From Gambelia wislizenii (lineage: Eukaryota; Chordata; Lepidosauria; Squamata; Crotaphytidae), in the NCBI GenBank assembly GCA_030847615.1, contig JAUMIR010000001.1:291550187-291614186 (forward strand): DNA of 64,000 nt, written 5' to 3'. Below the pieces are notes generated by a model. That model worked only from the letters and a program-made list of their open reading frames with translations, had not been told where the DNA came from and ran no database searches. A program made the position numbers and the translations under genes. Positions 11,769-21,941 of the stretch are shown here, one piece after another. Each line of letters begins with the position of its first letter. The first letter of the stretch is position 1.

Positions 11769-12210
11769 ATTACTGTTAGTCTATTTTTTCTTCTTTAAAC
11801 ATAGGCATTTTTAAAAAGAAAAATATGTTGAAATATTCAGGGGAGACCCTGAAATCTACTTAGAAGCGAATTGCTGCTTCGGGATGCTGCCAAGAGAAGC
11901 AATTTATCCTTTGGGGGGGGCACTCTTTTTGGGTGCAGTGCAGAATCCAGAGTTTGAGGGCCACAGATACATATTTAGAGGTCACTTTTGGCCCCAGGAC
12001 CACAGTGTAGCCACACTGATCTTTATAGAAATGTTGGTTTCCAAATCCAAGTAGATATTAAACCATAACATAAACCATAACAGCTTGGACTCTGAGTCCA
12101 TAACTACTGGACTCTGGTTTGAGTCTGTATGCCCAGGTTTCAGCTGTGGCCAGGAGTGCAATTACACAGTTAAAATGAGTGTGCCAGCTGTGCCTGTTCC
12201 TTGAGATCGG
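11769..12210. other. Nothing recognised
   Basis: Unassigned sequence with a G run near 11,913. Confidence 0.35.
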
Positions 12211-12760
12211 TCTACAGGACTTTATCAGACCACCCCCCATTAATGTTCTTTTGCCAGCATATTTTAAAACATTTTTATGCCGGCAAAAGAACCCCCCATC
12301 ATACCTACCTTTTCCAGGGTCAATGAAGCAGCCCCGGCAGTAACGGAGCACGAATGGAGCTCCATTTACTTCTGGGGTTGAAATCTCACCAATTCTCATG
12401 AAAAGCTAGCACAGGAAGTTCAAAAATAAACAAAAAATAAACACATAAAATGCTCAGAAACGCATAGAAACACAATTTACAACTTATAAGTAGACAGGAG
12501 GGGGTGTTTCATAAAAAGAGCGTCCCCAACCTGGCTGTCGGAATCTCACCCAGAAGTGTTATGTCATTGATGATGTAATCACGTGAGCACAATGGGGTGT
12601 GGATTCAAACATTGGCAATGTTGGCAACAAAGCACCATGGGAAATCTTTTGATGGCTTAGGCAGTCAATAAAAAGGAATGGGTTTTTCACAATGTATGAT
12701 TGCAAAGGAAGACACTGTCTGGTATGCGCGCCCTTTTGCAATCATTAGGCAGATCACAAC
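12211..12760. mobile_element. Unclassified repeat, two-copy family
   Basis: This segment is homologous, in the same orientation, to about 50,168-50,690. Shared landmarks include CTTTATCAGAC, TTCATAAAAAGAG followed by GTCCC and CCTGGCT, GAACAAA/CAACAAA followed by CACCAT, and a final CATTAGGCA. Indels separate the copies. An open frame of 113 codons on the minus strand (12,058-12,399) is not conserved in the second copy and is probably chance. Family identity is unknown to me. Confidence 0.55.
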
Positions 12761-14609
12761 CAAACTCTCCCTCCTAATTCATGCCAATATTTAAAAATAC
12801 CCCTAAATGCTACAAAGACATTGCAAATTGCAATTGAACTTGAGTCAGTAATATTTCCCTAAACATAAATGTTTGAGCAAGGAATACATTTGGCCATGAC
12901 AGAAAATACCAACAGCTTATTTATTGGGAAAATATCAAACAGACATTTTTAAAAGAAAGCTGAATCTATGCCAAAAAGAAAGAACCCGAAGTTTCTTTTT
13001 AGACAGTAGTCCAGAGAAGCCAGACAGAAATATGAATGTAAGATCCAGAAACACTGTATTAATTTGAGGAGAGACAAATGTTCCTGATTCCTATAATCAT
13101 ATCCCCATGTTGTGTTTTGCTCTGCTTTATTTTGTTACGCATCTGAGCAGAATTTTCCAGGATTTCAGATGTAGAAACACATGAAATAAACCGTGTGCAC
13201 TTTGTTTTTCCCCCCCAGTATGTTATTATTTCCATAATAGTAACATGCACCAGTTTACAAGGAAATATCTACATTTATTCTGAAATATTTTATGTGCTCA
13301 ACAGTGTTCTTAAACAGCAGCTAGGGGTCAGCTGAGCGATTATTAGACACAGTTAACCCCAACTTAAAATAATATTGCATCTGATGATTAATATTACTCA
13401 ACTGGCTGTTTTTTAAAGTTGGCTTGAGAGTGTTGGGCCAGAAGAATAAGTTGGCAGTTTCTTCTTGTTATTCTTCTTATGTTTTGGTATTATATTGAAA
13501 ACAAGCAGAATTTCCAGAGGGTGGAGCAAGGGGATTTCCTGTGGGTGTACCTTTTTCTGGGTTTCATATTGCATATTGCAGTCACAATTTAAATCCCAAA
13601 ATATATTTTTAACAACAATGTTACAAATTATATATTAAATCTGACACATATGCACTATCCCAAAAGTTCTAAGCTTCCAATGAGGTGCCAGCGCAAGACT
13701 TGATTGTGGACCTTTTCTGCCTATGTTGCTCAGTTGTACTGCAATGTTTGGATGCAAATTGTAAAACCCTAAATTAAGATATAAAATTAGCCTCTTATGT
13801 CTAACAGACCAGAAAGCAAATTCAAGTAAGATGAGACAAGCTACTTCTTTTGCTTTGTTTTGTTTCTTGCTTTTATTTCCTTCACTTATCTTCAACAAGG
13901 TCCTCACGGATGCAAACAATGTGAGTAATAAAAATATACTGAAATAAACCATGCAAAGTAGCTATCAAATCAGCAACAAAGAATAGCTCGATTCTAGTGT
14001 TTAAAAAGATAGGAAACAGGCAAGAACAAATAATTCCTCTAGTATTCTCCCTGCTGGTCAAGAACACAAAAAAATTCTGTGCAGTTCCCAAATGGCATTC
14101 ATGCCTTGGGAATCCTTATTTTGTTCAGAAATACACTGTGTGTTTCTATGTTGAAAACTTAACCACATTATCTATGCACAGATACAAATAGATGGCAAAC
14201 AATTTTTACAGAACTCATACTATTTTAATTATATTAGGTGAATTAGATAAGTGCAACAAAGGGAACCAACACAAGAACCCACAAGTCTTCCAGGACCTTT
14301 CCTTTGTTATCTGTCAAGTATTATATGAAGTAATGATGGCCAGAGAACCACCTGGCTCCTATAGAGTCTATGAAACCCACCATAGCTGATTCACAAAGCT
14401 TTAGATAGTTTGACTTACCAGTGCAGTCATAACATGGGTGAAAGATTATTTGATGGATACATTGGCAGGCAAAAATGTATCATAATTTCATAGCAAACAG
14501 GTAAGGCAACAGCAACCTACTTAGCTACAAAGTCTCTGCCTAATCTATGTCTATGTTGCCATCATGGGGGACTTGCGGGATGTCTATCCATTTCATCTGA
14601 CATCTTTCC
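12761..14609. other. Unassigned sequence
   Basis: About 1.85 kb with no recognised repeat. Overlapping minus-strand open frames of 105 and 69 codons at 13,635-14,091 show no domain. Confidence 0.35.
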
Positions 14610-14621
14610 GTTGGAGCTGAT
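14610..14621. repeat. Target-site duplication, left copy
   Basis: GTTGGAGCTGAT is repeated exactly at 18,631-18,642. The pair brackets the LINE at 14,622-18,630 and defines both of its ends. Confidence 0.9.
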
Positions 14622-14667
14622 CTCTCCTCTCTCTCTCTCTCTCTGGCTTTTCTTCGCAAACGAAGAT

Positions 14668-17600
14668 TCAGGAAGGACTCATCCTGCGTTTTCTGCAAGC
14701 GCGCTGATGACTAAAAAGGCCAATCCGAGATAGACAAGTCCGGTTGCAGAAAGCACAGCAGAAGGTTTCCTCGGGTGATGTTTCCAGGTTGTGATTCTTT
14801 CTGCGTTGTCGTTTCTCTTCAAGACTTGTTCGGCGTGAGTTCTCAAATAAGGCTGCAGCATTGTGGATAGTGTGTCTCCATGCCTCCCAATGTGAGGCCA
14901 GGGCAGACCATTGTTGGTGATCAATTTGGCCAGCCTGAGATGTTGTTTCAGGGAGTCCTTGTATCGCTGTTTTGGAGCGCCCCTCTTATGCTAACCCGTG
15001 GCGAGTTCACCGTAGAGTACTATTTTGGGGAGGTGATGATCCTCCATCCTAGACACATGCCCTGCCCAGCGCAGTTGTGTTCTCAATATCATGGCCTCAA
15101 TGCTGGTGATCCCTGCTTGCTCAAGGACAGCAACATTCGTCACATAGTCAGTCCAGTGTATATTTAGGATTGTGCGTAAACAGCGCTGATGGAAGCATTC
15201 AAGGAGTCGTAAGTGGTGGCGATAGGTGACCCATGTTTCAGACCCATAAAGGAGAATAGACAGTACAATGGCTCTATACACACTGATTATTGTGTTTCGC
15301 CTCAGGTGTTTATTACTCCAGACTCTTTTGTAAAGTCTTCCAAATGCGCTATGTGCCTTTGCTAGTCTGTGATCGATCTCCTTGTCTATCTTGGCATCTG
15401 AGGAGATGATGCTTCCCAGATAGGTGAATTGCTGAACAGACTTAAGCACAGAATTGCCAACGGCAATGTGGGGATGGTGGTGTTCGTCCTGTGGTGCAGG
15501 CTGGTAAAGAACTTCTGTTTTCTTAAGGTTGACTTCCAGCCCAAAGAGCTCTGCAGCTGTTGCGAAGTAGGATGTTAGGCACTGCAGAGCTGCTTCTGTG
15601 TGGGCAACAAGGGCAGCATCGTCAGCGAAAAGCAGCTCACGGACTAGATAGTTTAGAGTCTTAGTGCGAGCCCTCAGACAGCTTAAGTTAAACAAGCTAC
15701 CATCAGTACGGTAACGTATATAGATGCCGTCGTCCTCTTCGAGCTCTGCCGTAGCCCTTTGGAGCATCATGCTGAAGACGATTGTAAATAAAGTTGGCAC
15801 AAGAACACAACCTTGCTTCACTCCATTAGTTATTAGAAAGGGCTCTGAAAGAGCATCGCCATATCTGACTTGACCACGCTGGCCCTCGTGCAGCAAGATA
15901 ATCATTTTAAGGAATTTGGGGGGACATCCTTGTCTTTCCAGGATCTGCCACAGACCTTTCCTACTAACGGTGTCGAAAGCTTTGGTGAGGTCAACAAATG
16001 TTACATAGAGACCCTTGTTCTGCTCTCTACATTTCTCTTGCAGTTGTCTAAGGGCAAATACCATATCTGTAGTACTCCTATTGGCTCTGAAGCCACATTG
16101 GCTTTCAGGAAGAAGTTCTTCAGGAATGGCAGGAACTAATCTGTTCAGGAGTATCCTTGCAAGGATTTTTCCAGCAATAGAGAGCAGTGTTATGCCTCGA
16201 TAGTTTGAGCAGTCGGATTTTGCTCCTTTTTTCTTGTACAGGGTGATGATGACTGCATCTCAGAGATCTGATGGCAGTTCCCCTTTTTCCCAGCAGTTCA
16301 CCAGGAGTTCATGAAACTTATCATGGAGTACATGACCTCCGTGTTTCCAAACTTCAGGTGGGATTCCATCAATCCCAGCTGCCTTGCCGTTTTTCAACTG
16401 CTGTATGGCCTTAAGGGTCTCTTCCAAAGTGGGAGCTATGTCCAATTCATTTTTCATTGGTTTTTGTATCATATGTTGGATAGCTGAGTCTTGGAATCCT
16501 CGGTTGGCACTAAAGAGACTTTGAAAATGTTCAGCCCATCGATTCACGATGGAGGCTTTATCACTAATTAATGTTTGACCATCTGTACTGTATAAGGAGC
16601 TTTGGACCTAATAAGTAGGTCCAAACACTGCCTTAAGAGCTTCATAGAATCCTCTAGAATCCCCCAGATCTGCACAGCGTTGTGTCTTTTCTGCTATATT
16701 GATCCACCACTTGTTCTGCATGTCTCGTAGTTTTTGTTGAAGTTTACTACATGTGAGACGGAAAGCTGCTTTTCTTACATGGCAAGTTGGTTGGGCGAGG
16801 TATGCCTGGTGAGCAGTTCTCTTCTTTGCCAACAGCTCCTGGATCTCTTGGTTGTTTTCATCAAATCAGTCTTGGTTTTTCTTGTGGGAGAACCCGAGGG
16901 ATTCTTCTGCAGACTGGAGGATACTGTTTTTGATATGTTGCCAAAGCACTGTAGGAGAAGGATCTGTAGGATGGTCTTCAAGTTTGTTTGCAGGTTTGTC
17001 TGGAAGTTGTCTCTCATGGTAGCTTGTTGAAGATTGTTGACTTGGAGTCTCCTCTTTAAGATGCCACCCCTCTTAGGTTTGAACTTAAGATGAAGATTTA
17101 GTTTACATCTGACGAGGTGATGATCTGTCTGGCATTCTGCACTGGGCATCACTTGAGTATGACGGACATCGTGAATGTCTCTCTGGCGGACTAGAACATA
17201 GTCAATGAGGTGCCAATGTTTGGACCGGGGATGCATCCAGGTTGTCTTCAAGCTGTCTTTCTGCTGAAAGATAGTGTTTGTAATAGTCAGCTGTTGTTCT
17301 GCACAGAACTCTAGCAAGAGGCATCCATTATCATTGCAATTTCCAACACCATGCTTGCCTAAGACACCTTTCCAGGCTTCGGAGTTCTTTCCTACTCTGG
17401 CATTGAAGTCACCAAGGATAATAATTTTATCTTCTACAGGGACTTTTTGTATGAGGTGGCATAGGTCTGTGTAGAATTTTTCTTTCTCTACAGGGTCGGC
17501 TTGCATAGTTGGGGCATATATACTAAATAGAACAACATGTGGGAGGTGTAGGGAAATAATGCGACCCGAGTGTCCTGTTGGCAAGGTTTCGAGGTTGGAG

Positions 17601-17895
17601 GCAATGGAGTTTTTAATCATGAAGCCTACCCCTGAAATATGTTTTTCGGTTTGGGTTTGCCAGACCAGTAAAGTGTGTAGCCGGCACCCTGTTCTTTAAG
17701 GCTGCCTTCCTCATGGAGACGAACTTCACTAAGAGCAGCGATGTCAATATTAAGTTGTGATAGTTCATGGACTATTAGAGCAGAATGACGCTCAGGCCGT
17801 CCACTATCTGCAGAGTCTTGCATGGTTCTGATGTTCCAGCATGCAAGCGTCAGTTTATTTACACCTTTGGAGGCCGGTGTGCGCCTTTGTTTCTT
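14668..17895 (-). pseudogene. LINE polyprotein EN-RT-zinc finger, broken
   Basis: About 1,076 codons. Endonuclease motifs, in order: WNIRT (17,824-17,838), SEVRLHEEGS (about 17,705-17,737), YAPT (about 17,510), GDFNARVG (about 17,391-17,414), IDYVLV (about 17,190-17,210) and TDHHLV (about 17,111-17,130), so all the classical catalytic blocks are readable. Reverse transcriptase: motif A VDLTKAFD (about 15,971-15,998), motif B GVKQGC (about 15,812-15,829), motif C FADD (aspartate codons 15,618-15,623), then YLGSIISSD. The zinc finger has Cys codons at 14,755 and 14,746, His at 14,707 and Cys at 14,695 (C-x2-C-x12-H-x3-C). Breaks: a one-base loss near 17,640, a frameshift near 16,800-16,860, and stops near 16,606 and 16,258. 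The last stop falls in the tripeptide SDL-stop context also present in copy 3. A further frameshift lies before 14,990. The initiation codon is uncertain, because no ATG precedes WNIRT in frame. Confidence 0.88.
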
Positions 17896-18043
17896 TGCCT
17901 TGGTTTGACCGCATCAGAAGATGCCTGTTGGCCACGGCTAGCCAACCAGGTAGTTGGGGATGAGTTTTCATTAGGCCACCTTTTCTAGGCCCCTCTCCAT
18001 CTGGAGCAAGCAGTGCTCTCCTTAAAAAAGGCTGCTTGGTCAT
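17855..18043 (-). other. Small leader open frame of the LINE (62 codons)
   Basis: A 62-codon frame in the LINE leader overlaps the start of the endonuclease frame. Copy 3 keeps the same frame, length and stop at 34,421-34,609. Only about five bases differ between the two copies, three of which change the residue. That ratio gives no sign of purifying selection on the peptide. It could be an upstream frame, a remnant of a first protein, or chance in a recently copied leader. No domain is recognised. Confidence 0.35.
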
Positions 18044-18630
18044 TCAGGATGCTGCCGAACAAGACTGTCATCTCCCGAGTCAGCCTCGAGCGACCAAAGT
18101 CCTGAACCGCCTGCATGCAGGGTTGGGTCTGCGGCTTCCAGTGCATCTTTACACCTGCCAGTCTCGTCCCTCGCCTATCGCTACAGGGCTTTTTTTTGGG
18201 GGGGGGAATTGGATTTGTCCTTCGAGCCTGTGCAATGGATTTTTCTGGTGGAGCGCAGCGTGCACAGAACTGGCCTCACCCTTTAAACCAGAGGTTCATC
18301 TGCTGTGGCCTTGCAAGCATGGACTGTAGCAGCGAGGTCCTCGGATCGTAGGTTTGATTAGAGTTTCCTTCTCTTAGATGGTTGACCTTACAGGGTTGGA
18401 CGAGCACCATCTGCCTGGGTTTGCGATTAGAGTTTTCCTTCTCCTAGGATTGTTGCCATAAGGCTAGAGAGGCCGTCCTGCCCTTTGACGCTCTTTGTCA
18501 GACCCTTCAGTTTTGACCTGTCTGGCATGGGAGACCCTACCAGTGGCTATTATGCCACCGCCAGCATAGCTCAAAACATCATTAGGGTACGCAAGCCTCT
18601 CTCCCACGACAAGGGGGCGTCAATGGAGAG

Positions 18631-18642
18631 GTTGGAGCTGAT
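18631..18642. repeat. Target-site duplication, right copy
   Basis: Exact copy of the 12 bases at 14,610-14,621. Confidence 0.9.
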
Positions 18643-18680
18643 AGGCCTCAGGTAAACCAAGATACACAACAGTGAAATGC

Positions 18681-19245
18681 CCTTTGTTGTTGTTGTTAAC
18701 TGCTGTCGAGTCAATTTTAACTTACAGTGACCCTATACATGAAATACCTCCAAGTCCTCCTATCATCAACAGCACTCCTCAGGTCTTGCAGACTCAGGGC
18801 TGTGGCTTCCTTGATTGAGTTTATCCTTGATGCACATTATTTGCAATGTGGTTTTCCTCTTTTCCTACTGCCTTCCACCTTGCCAAGCATTATTTTCTTT
18901 TCTAGTGAGTCATGTCATATGTCCAAAGTATGACAGGCTCAGTTAGTCACCTTTGCTTCTAGGAAGAGTTTAAGCTTGATTTGCCCTAGGCTCATTTCTT
19001 TGTCTTTTCAGCGGTCCACAATATCTGTAGAACTCTTCTCCAGCACCACTTTTCAAATGAGTTGATTTTCTTCCTATCAGCTTTCTTTACTCTCCAGCTT
19101 TCACAACCATGCATAGAAATTGGAAAGATGATAGCATGGACAATGCTAACTTTAGTATTCAGTTATATATCTTTATACTTCAGGACTTGTCTAAATATAT
19201 GTTTAGCATTTGGGGTTTTTAATCTTTTGGAACATCAGGGACTCA
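18681..19245 (-). mobile_element. RTE-BovB LINE fragment
   Basis: Read on the minus strand this resembles the C-terminal reverse-transcriptase region and 3' end of lizard BovB elements. The 3' end lies at the left (TTGTTGTTGTTGTTAACTGC), followed by the CAGTGACCCTATACATGA block shared with Sauria SINE tails. Further on come blocks typical of the thumb region, such as TTTTCAGCGGTCCACAATAT and TCCAGCTTTCACAACCATGC. Heavily mutated, no intact frame. It lies just beyond the right duplication of LINE copy 1. BovB is the likely mobilising partner of the SINEs in this window. Confidence 0.7.
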
Positions 19246-19303
19246 CTGCAGAACTCATCCAAGTAATACAGTCTAGCCTTAACTCTTCCCTGATAATGAC
19301 TAA

Positions 19304-19525
19304 GGGCCTGTCTACACTGCAGAAATACAGTAGTTTGACACCACTTTATCCACCATAATTCTATTCTATGGAATCCTGGTATTTGTAGTTTGGTGAGGCA
19401 CCCAAATTCTCTGGTAGAAAAAGCTAAATGCCTAACAAAACTACAACTACCAGGATTCCATAGAATATAACTATGGTGGATAAAGTGGTATTAAACTGCT
19501 GTATTTCTGCAGTGTAGACAGGTCC
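19304..19525. mobile_element. Palindromic MITE with TAA flanks, Harbinger-like
   Basis: The termini are inverted: GGGCCTGTCTACACTGCAG at the left and the inverse of GGACCTGTCTACACTGCAG at the right. The whole 222-bp element folds on itself. A TAA trinucleotide lies immediately outside each end (19,301-19,303 and 19,526-19,528). A 3-bp TWA duplication is the signature of PIF/Harbinger elements. Related copies occur at 36,243-36,440, 39,577-39,697 and 40,232-40,440. Confidence 0.7.
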
Positions 19526-19529
19526 TAAG

Positions 19530-20619
19530 TATATTAACCAGTAATTCTTTACTCAAGGATCTTTCATTTCCATTTTGAAGTGAGGTAGTCCTACTAGCCT
19601 TAGCCATTCCACTTTCTGAAAGGTCTGTCCTTCTATTCCCCCCACCCTCAGAGTTTCATATGGATTGAATAAAAAGAAATATAAAATGACATAATCTGGC
19701 AAGTTTTAGCAGTTCTCAGTACCAAATCAACATACTCAGAGCTTCGGAGGCAGGGACACGTATACTTCATATTTGACCACAAACATAACAAAAATCCTCT
19801 GTTATGCTATGTTATCTGAACAGTTCACCAAAGCCATGTGGGAAATACTTGTGGGAATCAAGGCAAGTTTCAAGGTCTCAAGATGTGAAAACAAACCTTC
19901 GAGCTAGACAAGTACATGGAAAGTTAACTCCCAACAAGGATAATGAAAATGCAATTTCCTTAATCAACACATTTCCCAAAAGTGCTCTGGAAATGAAGAG
20001 ATTGAAGAGAATGACTCAAAGGTCTTGTTGATTGACAAGGTTGTGCAACGGTAACAACAGGAACTCCACGCTATTAGGTTTCCCTGCTGCTAATTTCAGC
20101 CTCCTAACAGCAGCCCTACAGGTGCTTAGCAATTGTTAGCCTCATTTCTCCTGTCTCTGGCTTCTCTTGATCTCCCAATACCTGGCTCCAGATTACTAAT
20201 GCCTTCCCTGCTGAGCAAGAGACACATCTGCTGAATCTAGTCCTTTGAACATGGTTCTAATGGTGTGAAATCTACTAATTGCTGACAGTTTGCCCTTGTC
20301 TATGCTTTCATTTCAACAGCATTCAGCATTGTTTCTGCTGTTAGTGACATCCTGCACTGACAGCAGTTAAATGTCTGAGTTTAGACATTGCTTTATTACA
20401 TGAAGGTTGATTTGTAAAATAAAAAAGGTGTAGAAGGATTACTGAAGGAGGACAGGGAGATTGCAGAGAAGCTGAGTGGATTATTTGGGTTGGTCTTCTT
20501 TCCTGTGGAAGATGTTAAACAGATACCTTTATCTGAACCAGTATTTTGAGGGGTAGGGCACCTGAAAAACCAAAGCAAATAAAGTTAACAAAAGATTATA
20601 TTGCAAATTCTCAGATTAA
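19530..20619. other. Unassigned sequence
   Basis: No repeat family recognised. Short open frames only. Confidence 0.35.
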
Positions 20620-21740
20620 GAATTTTAAAAATCACCAGCTCCAAGTGACATATGCCCAAGTGTCTTTACAGAGCTAAAGGAATATAATAAAAAAAGGCCA
20701 TGTTTCCCTAAAGGCACAGGAGGGTTGAAAATAGCCACCATAAAAAGAAAAGGTTCCAAGAGGATCCAGAAAATTACAGATTCATTCACCTAAATTCTAT
20801 TCTAGACAAATTAAAAGAACGCATCATCAACCATGATGGTTGGACACAAAGAAGAACAAGTATTGCTGAGAGGGGGAAATTAGCATAGCTTCTGCTAAGA
20901 GAAGTCCTACCTCACAAAACTTTTTGAATTTGAGAGTGAAATGAGTACAGGTTTTAACACATAAACCTATCATACCCTTAGACTACCTTGTAATGAAATG
21001 TGGAGCATCACATCAAACAATAAAGATATCTTTCACACTACACAATTATGGCATTTGCCATGACTGCATCCTGTGAAATTCTGGGATTTATAGTTTGGTG
21101 AGACACTAGATTTCTCTGGGTGAGAATTTTAAAGGCCTCACAAAATTAGAAATCATAGGATTCCATAGGATGCAGCCATCACAGTTAAATGACATCATAG
21201 TGCTCTAATACTATGAAAGCAATCAAGGCATTTTCAATTGTAGCACCAAGGCTATGAAATTTGTTCTGCAGGAAGAATCACTTTGCTCTTTCTTTCTTAG
21301 TTTTCAGCCAGTTTTATTCTAGAGCTTATTTCACATGACTTGAATAACCAACATGTATTTAAAAATAAAGAACAGGAGTAGAGCCTATTAAGAAATGGAC
21401 AGTTTTCATTATGGAGAGAAATAAGCAGTGGGAACTCCCAAGAAACTGAATTAGGACTGGCGCTATTTAATTTATTCATATATTATTATGATGAGTGAAA
21501 AGCCATATTTGAAGATTGCATCATATTATTTAGAATGCCAAAAACAAAGCAGAGTGTGAAGAACTCAGGAAGAATTTCCACAAATCTGGCTAAAGGGTAA
21601 CAAAAGAACAAATCAAATTTAGTGTAAATGTAAATTAATAAATTCTGGAGCAACAAATCTTAATACACTGATTGAATCTGAAGTGGCTGTAACTGTTTGA
21701 GTAAGAGATCTTGAGGTTGTGGTTGAGATTCAGATTGAAG
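20620..21740 (+). pseudogene. Decayed CR1-like LINE relic
   Basis: The plus strand shows scattered reverse-transcriptase blocks: a degraded NYR-I-L-SIL-K--ERII stretch at about 20,770-20,830, a region like the L-TNLLEFF segment near 20,905-20,930, a degraded block like GSxLGxxLFNLF near 21,430-21,475, and QIKFSVN near 21,613. Order and spacing fit a CR1 or L2-type polymerase. Many stops and indels mark it as old. A MITE at 21,030-21,228 interrupts it. Confidence 0.45.
21030..21228. mobile_element. Palindromic MITE, TTTCACACTAC family, second copy
   Basis: Starts TCTTTCACACTACACAATTA and ends with a decayed inverse (CTAATACTATGAAAG). The inner halves are inverted (GACTGCATCCTGTG against CATAGGATGCAGCCATCAC). 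It is inserted in the LINE relic around it and so is younger than the relic. Confidence 0.6.
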
Positions 21741-21920
21741 TTGAAGTTTAATAGAGCATACCCCAATTAAAATGTCTGAAGATTTTGTGGCAGTAGTTTT
21801 AAAAAAAGGCTAATTACACAACAGTGGCAATGATAATGGGGACTGAAATTATAAAATCTAGTATTCTACTGCCTTCATATCAATCTATGCTGTGTCTGCA
21901 TTTGGAATTTTATACAGTAC

Positions 21921-21941
21921 TAGCTGAACCCAACGTACCAT
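21921..21941. repeat. Target-site duplication of LINE copy 2, left
   Basis: A 21-base segment starting TAGCTGAACCCA is repeated at 23,432-23,452 with two mismatches. Confidence 0.8.

Larger units (their letters stand above)
14622..18630 (-). mobile_element. Full-length non-LTR retrotransposon, copy 1
   Basis: About 4,009 bp on the minus strand. It has a 5' leader of about 730 bases (18,630-17,900), one long coding region (about 17,895-14,668), and a very short 3' end that finishes in a GA-dinucleotide tract (CT on the plus strand, about 14,622-14,644). The exact 12-bp flanking duplication shows a complete, target-primed insertion. The 5' end coincides with that of copy 3 (31,344-35,177), so this is the true start of the element. 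Encoded domains are apurinic-type endonuclease, reverse transcriptase and a C-terminal CCHC zinc finger. This layout without RNase H resembles the Ingi-related Vingi clade known from reptiles and hedgehogs. RTE is the main alternative, and only a tree would settle it. Frameshifts and stop codons make this copy inactive. Confidence 0.9.

Noticed and set aside
14991..16064. A 357-codon frame as a possible host gene related to craniofacial development protein 2
   Set aside because: Such labels are often given to LINE-derived proteins; here the frame lies inside a LINE with target-site duplications and related copies nearby, and is broken on both sides.
18550..18630. HDV-like ribozyme at the LINE 5' end as a firm feature
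   Set aside because: Some hairpins pair, but a complete double pseudoknot with a catalytic cytosine could not be drawn by eye, so it is listed only as a possibility.
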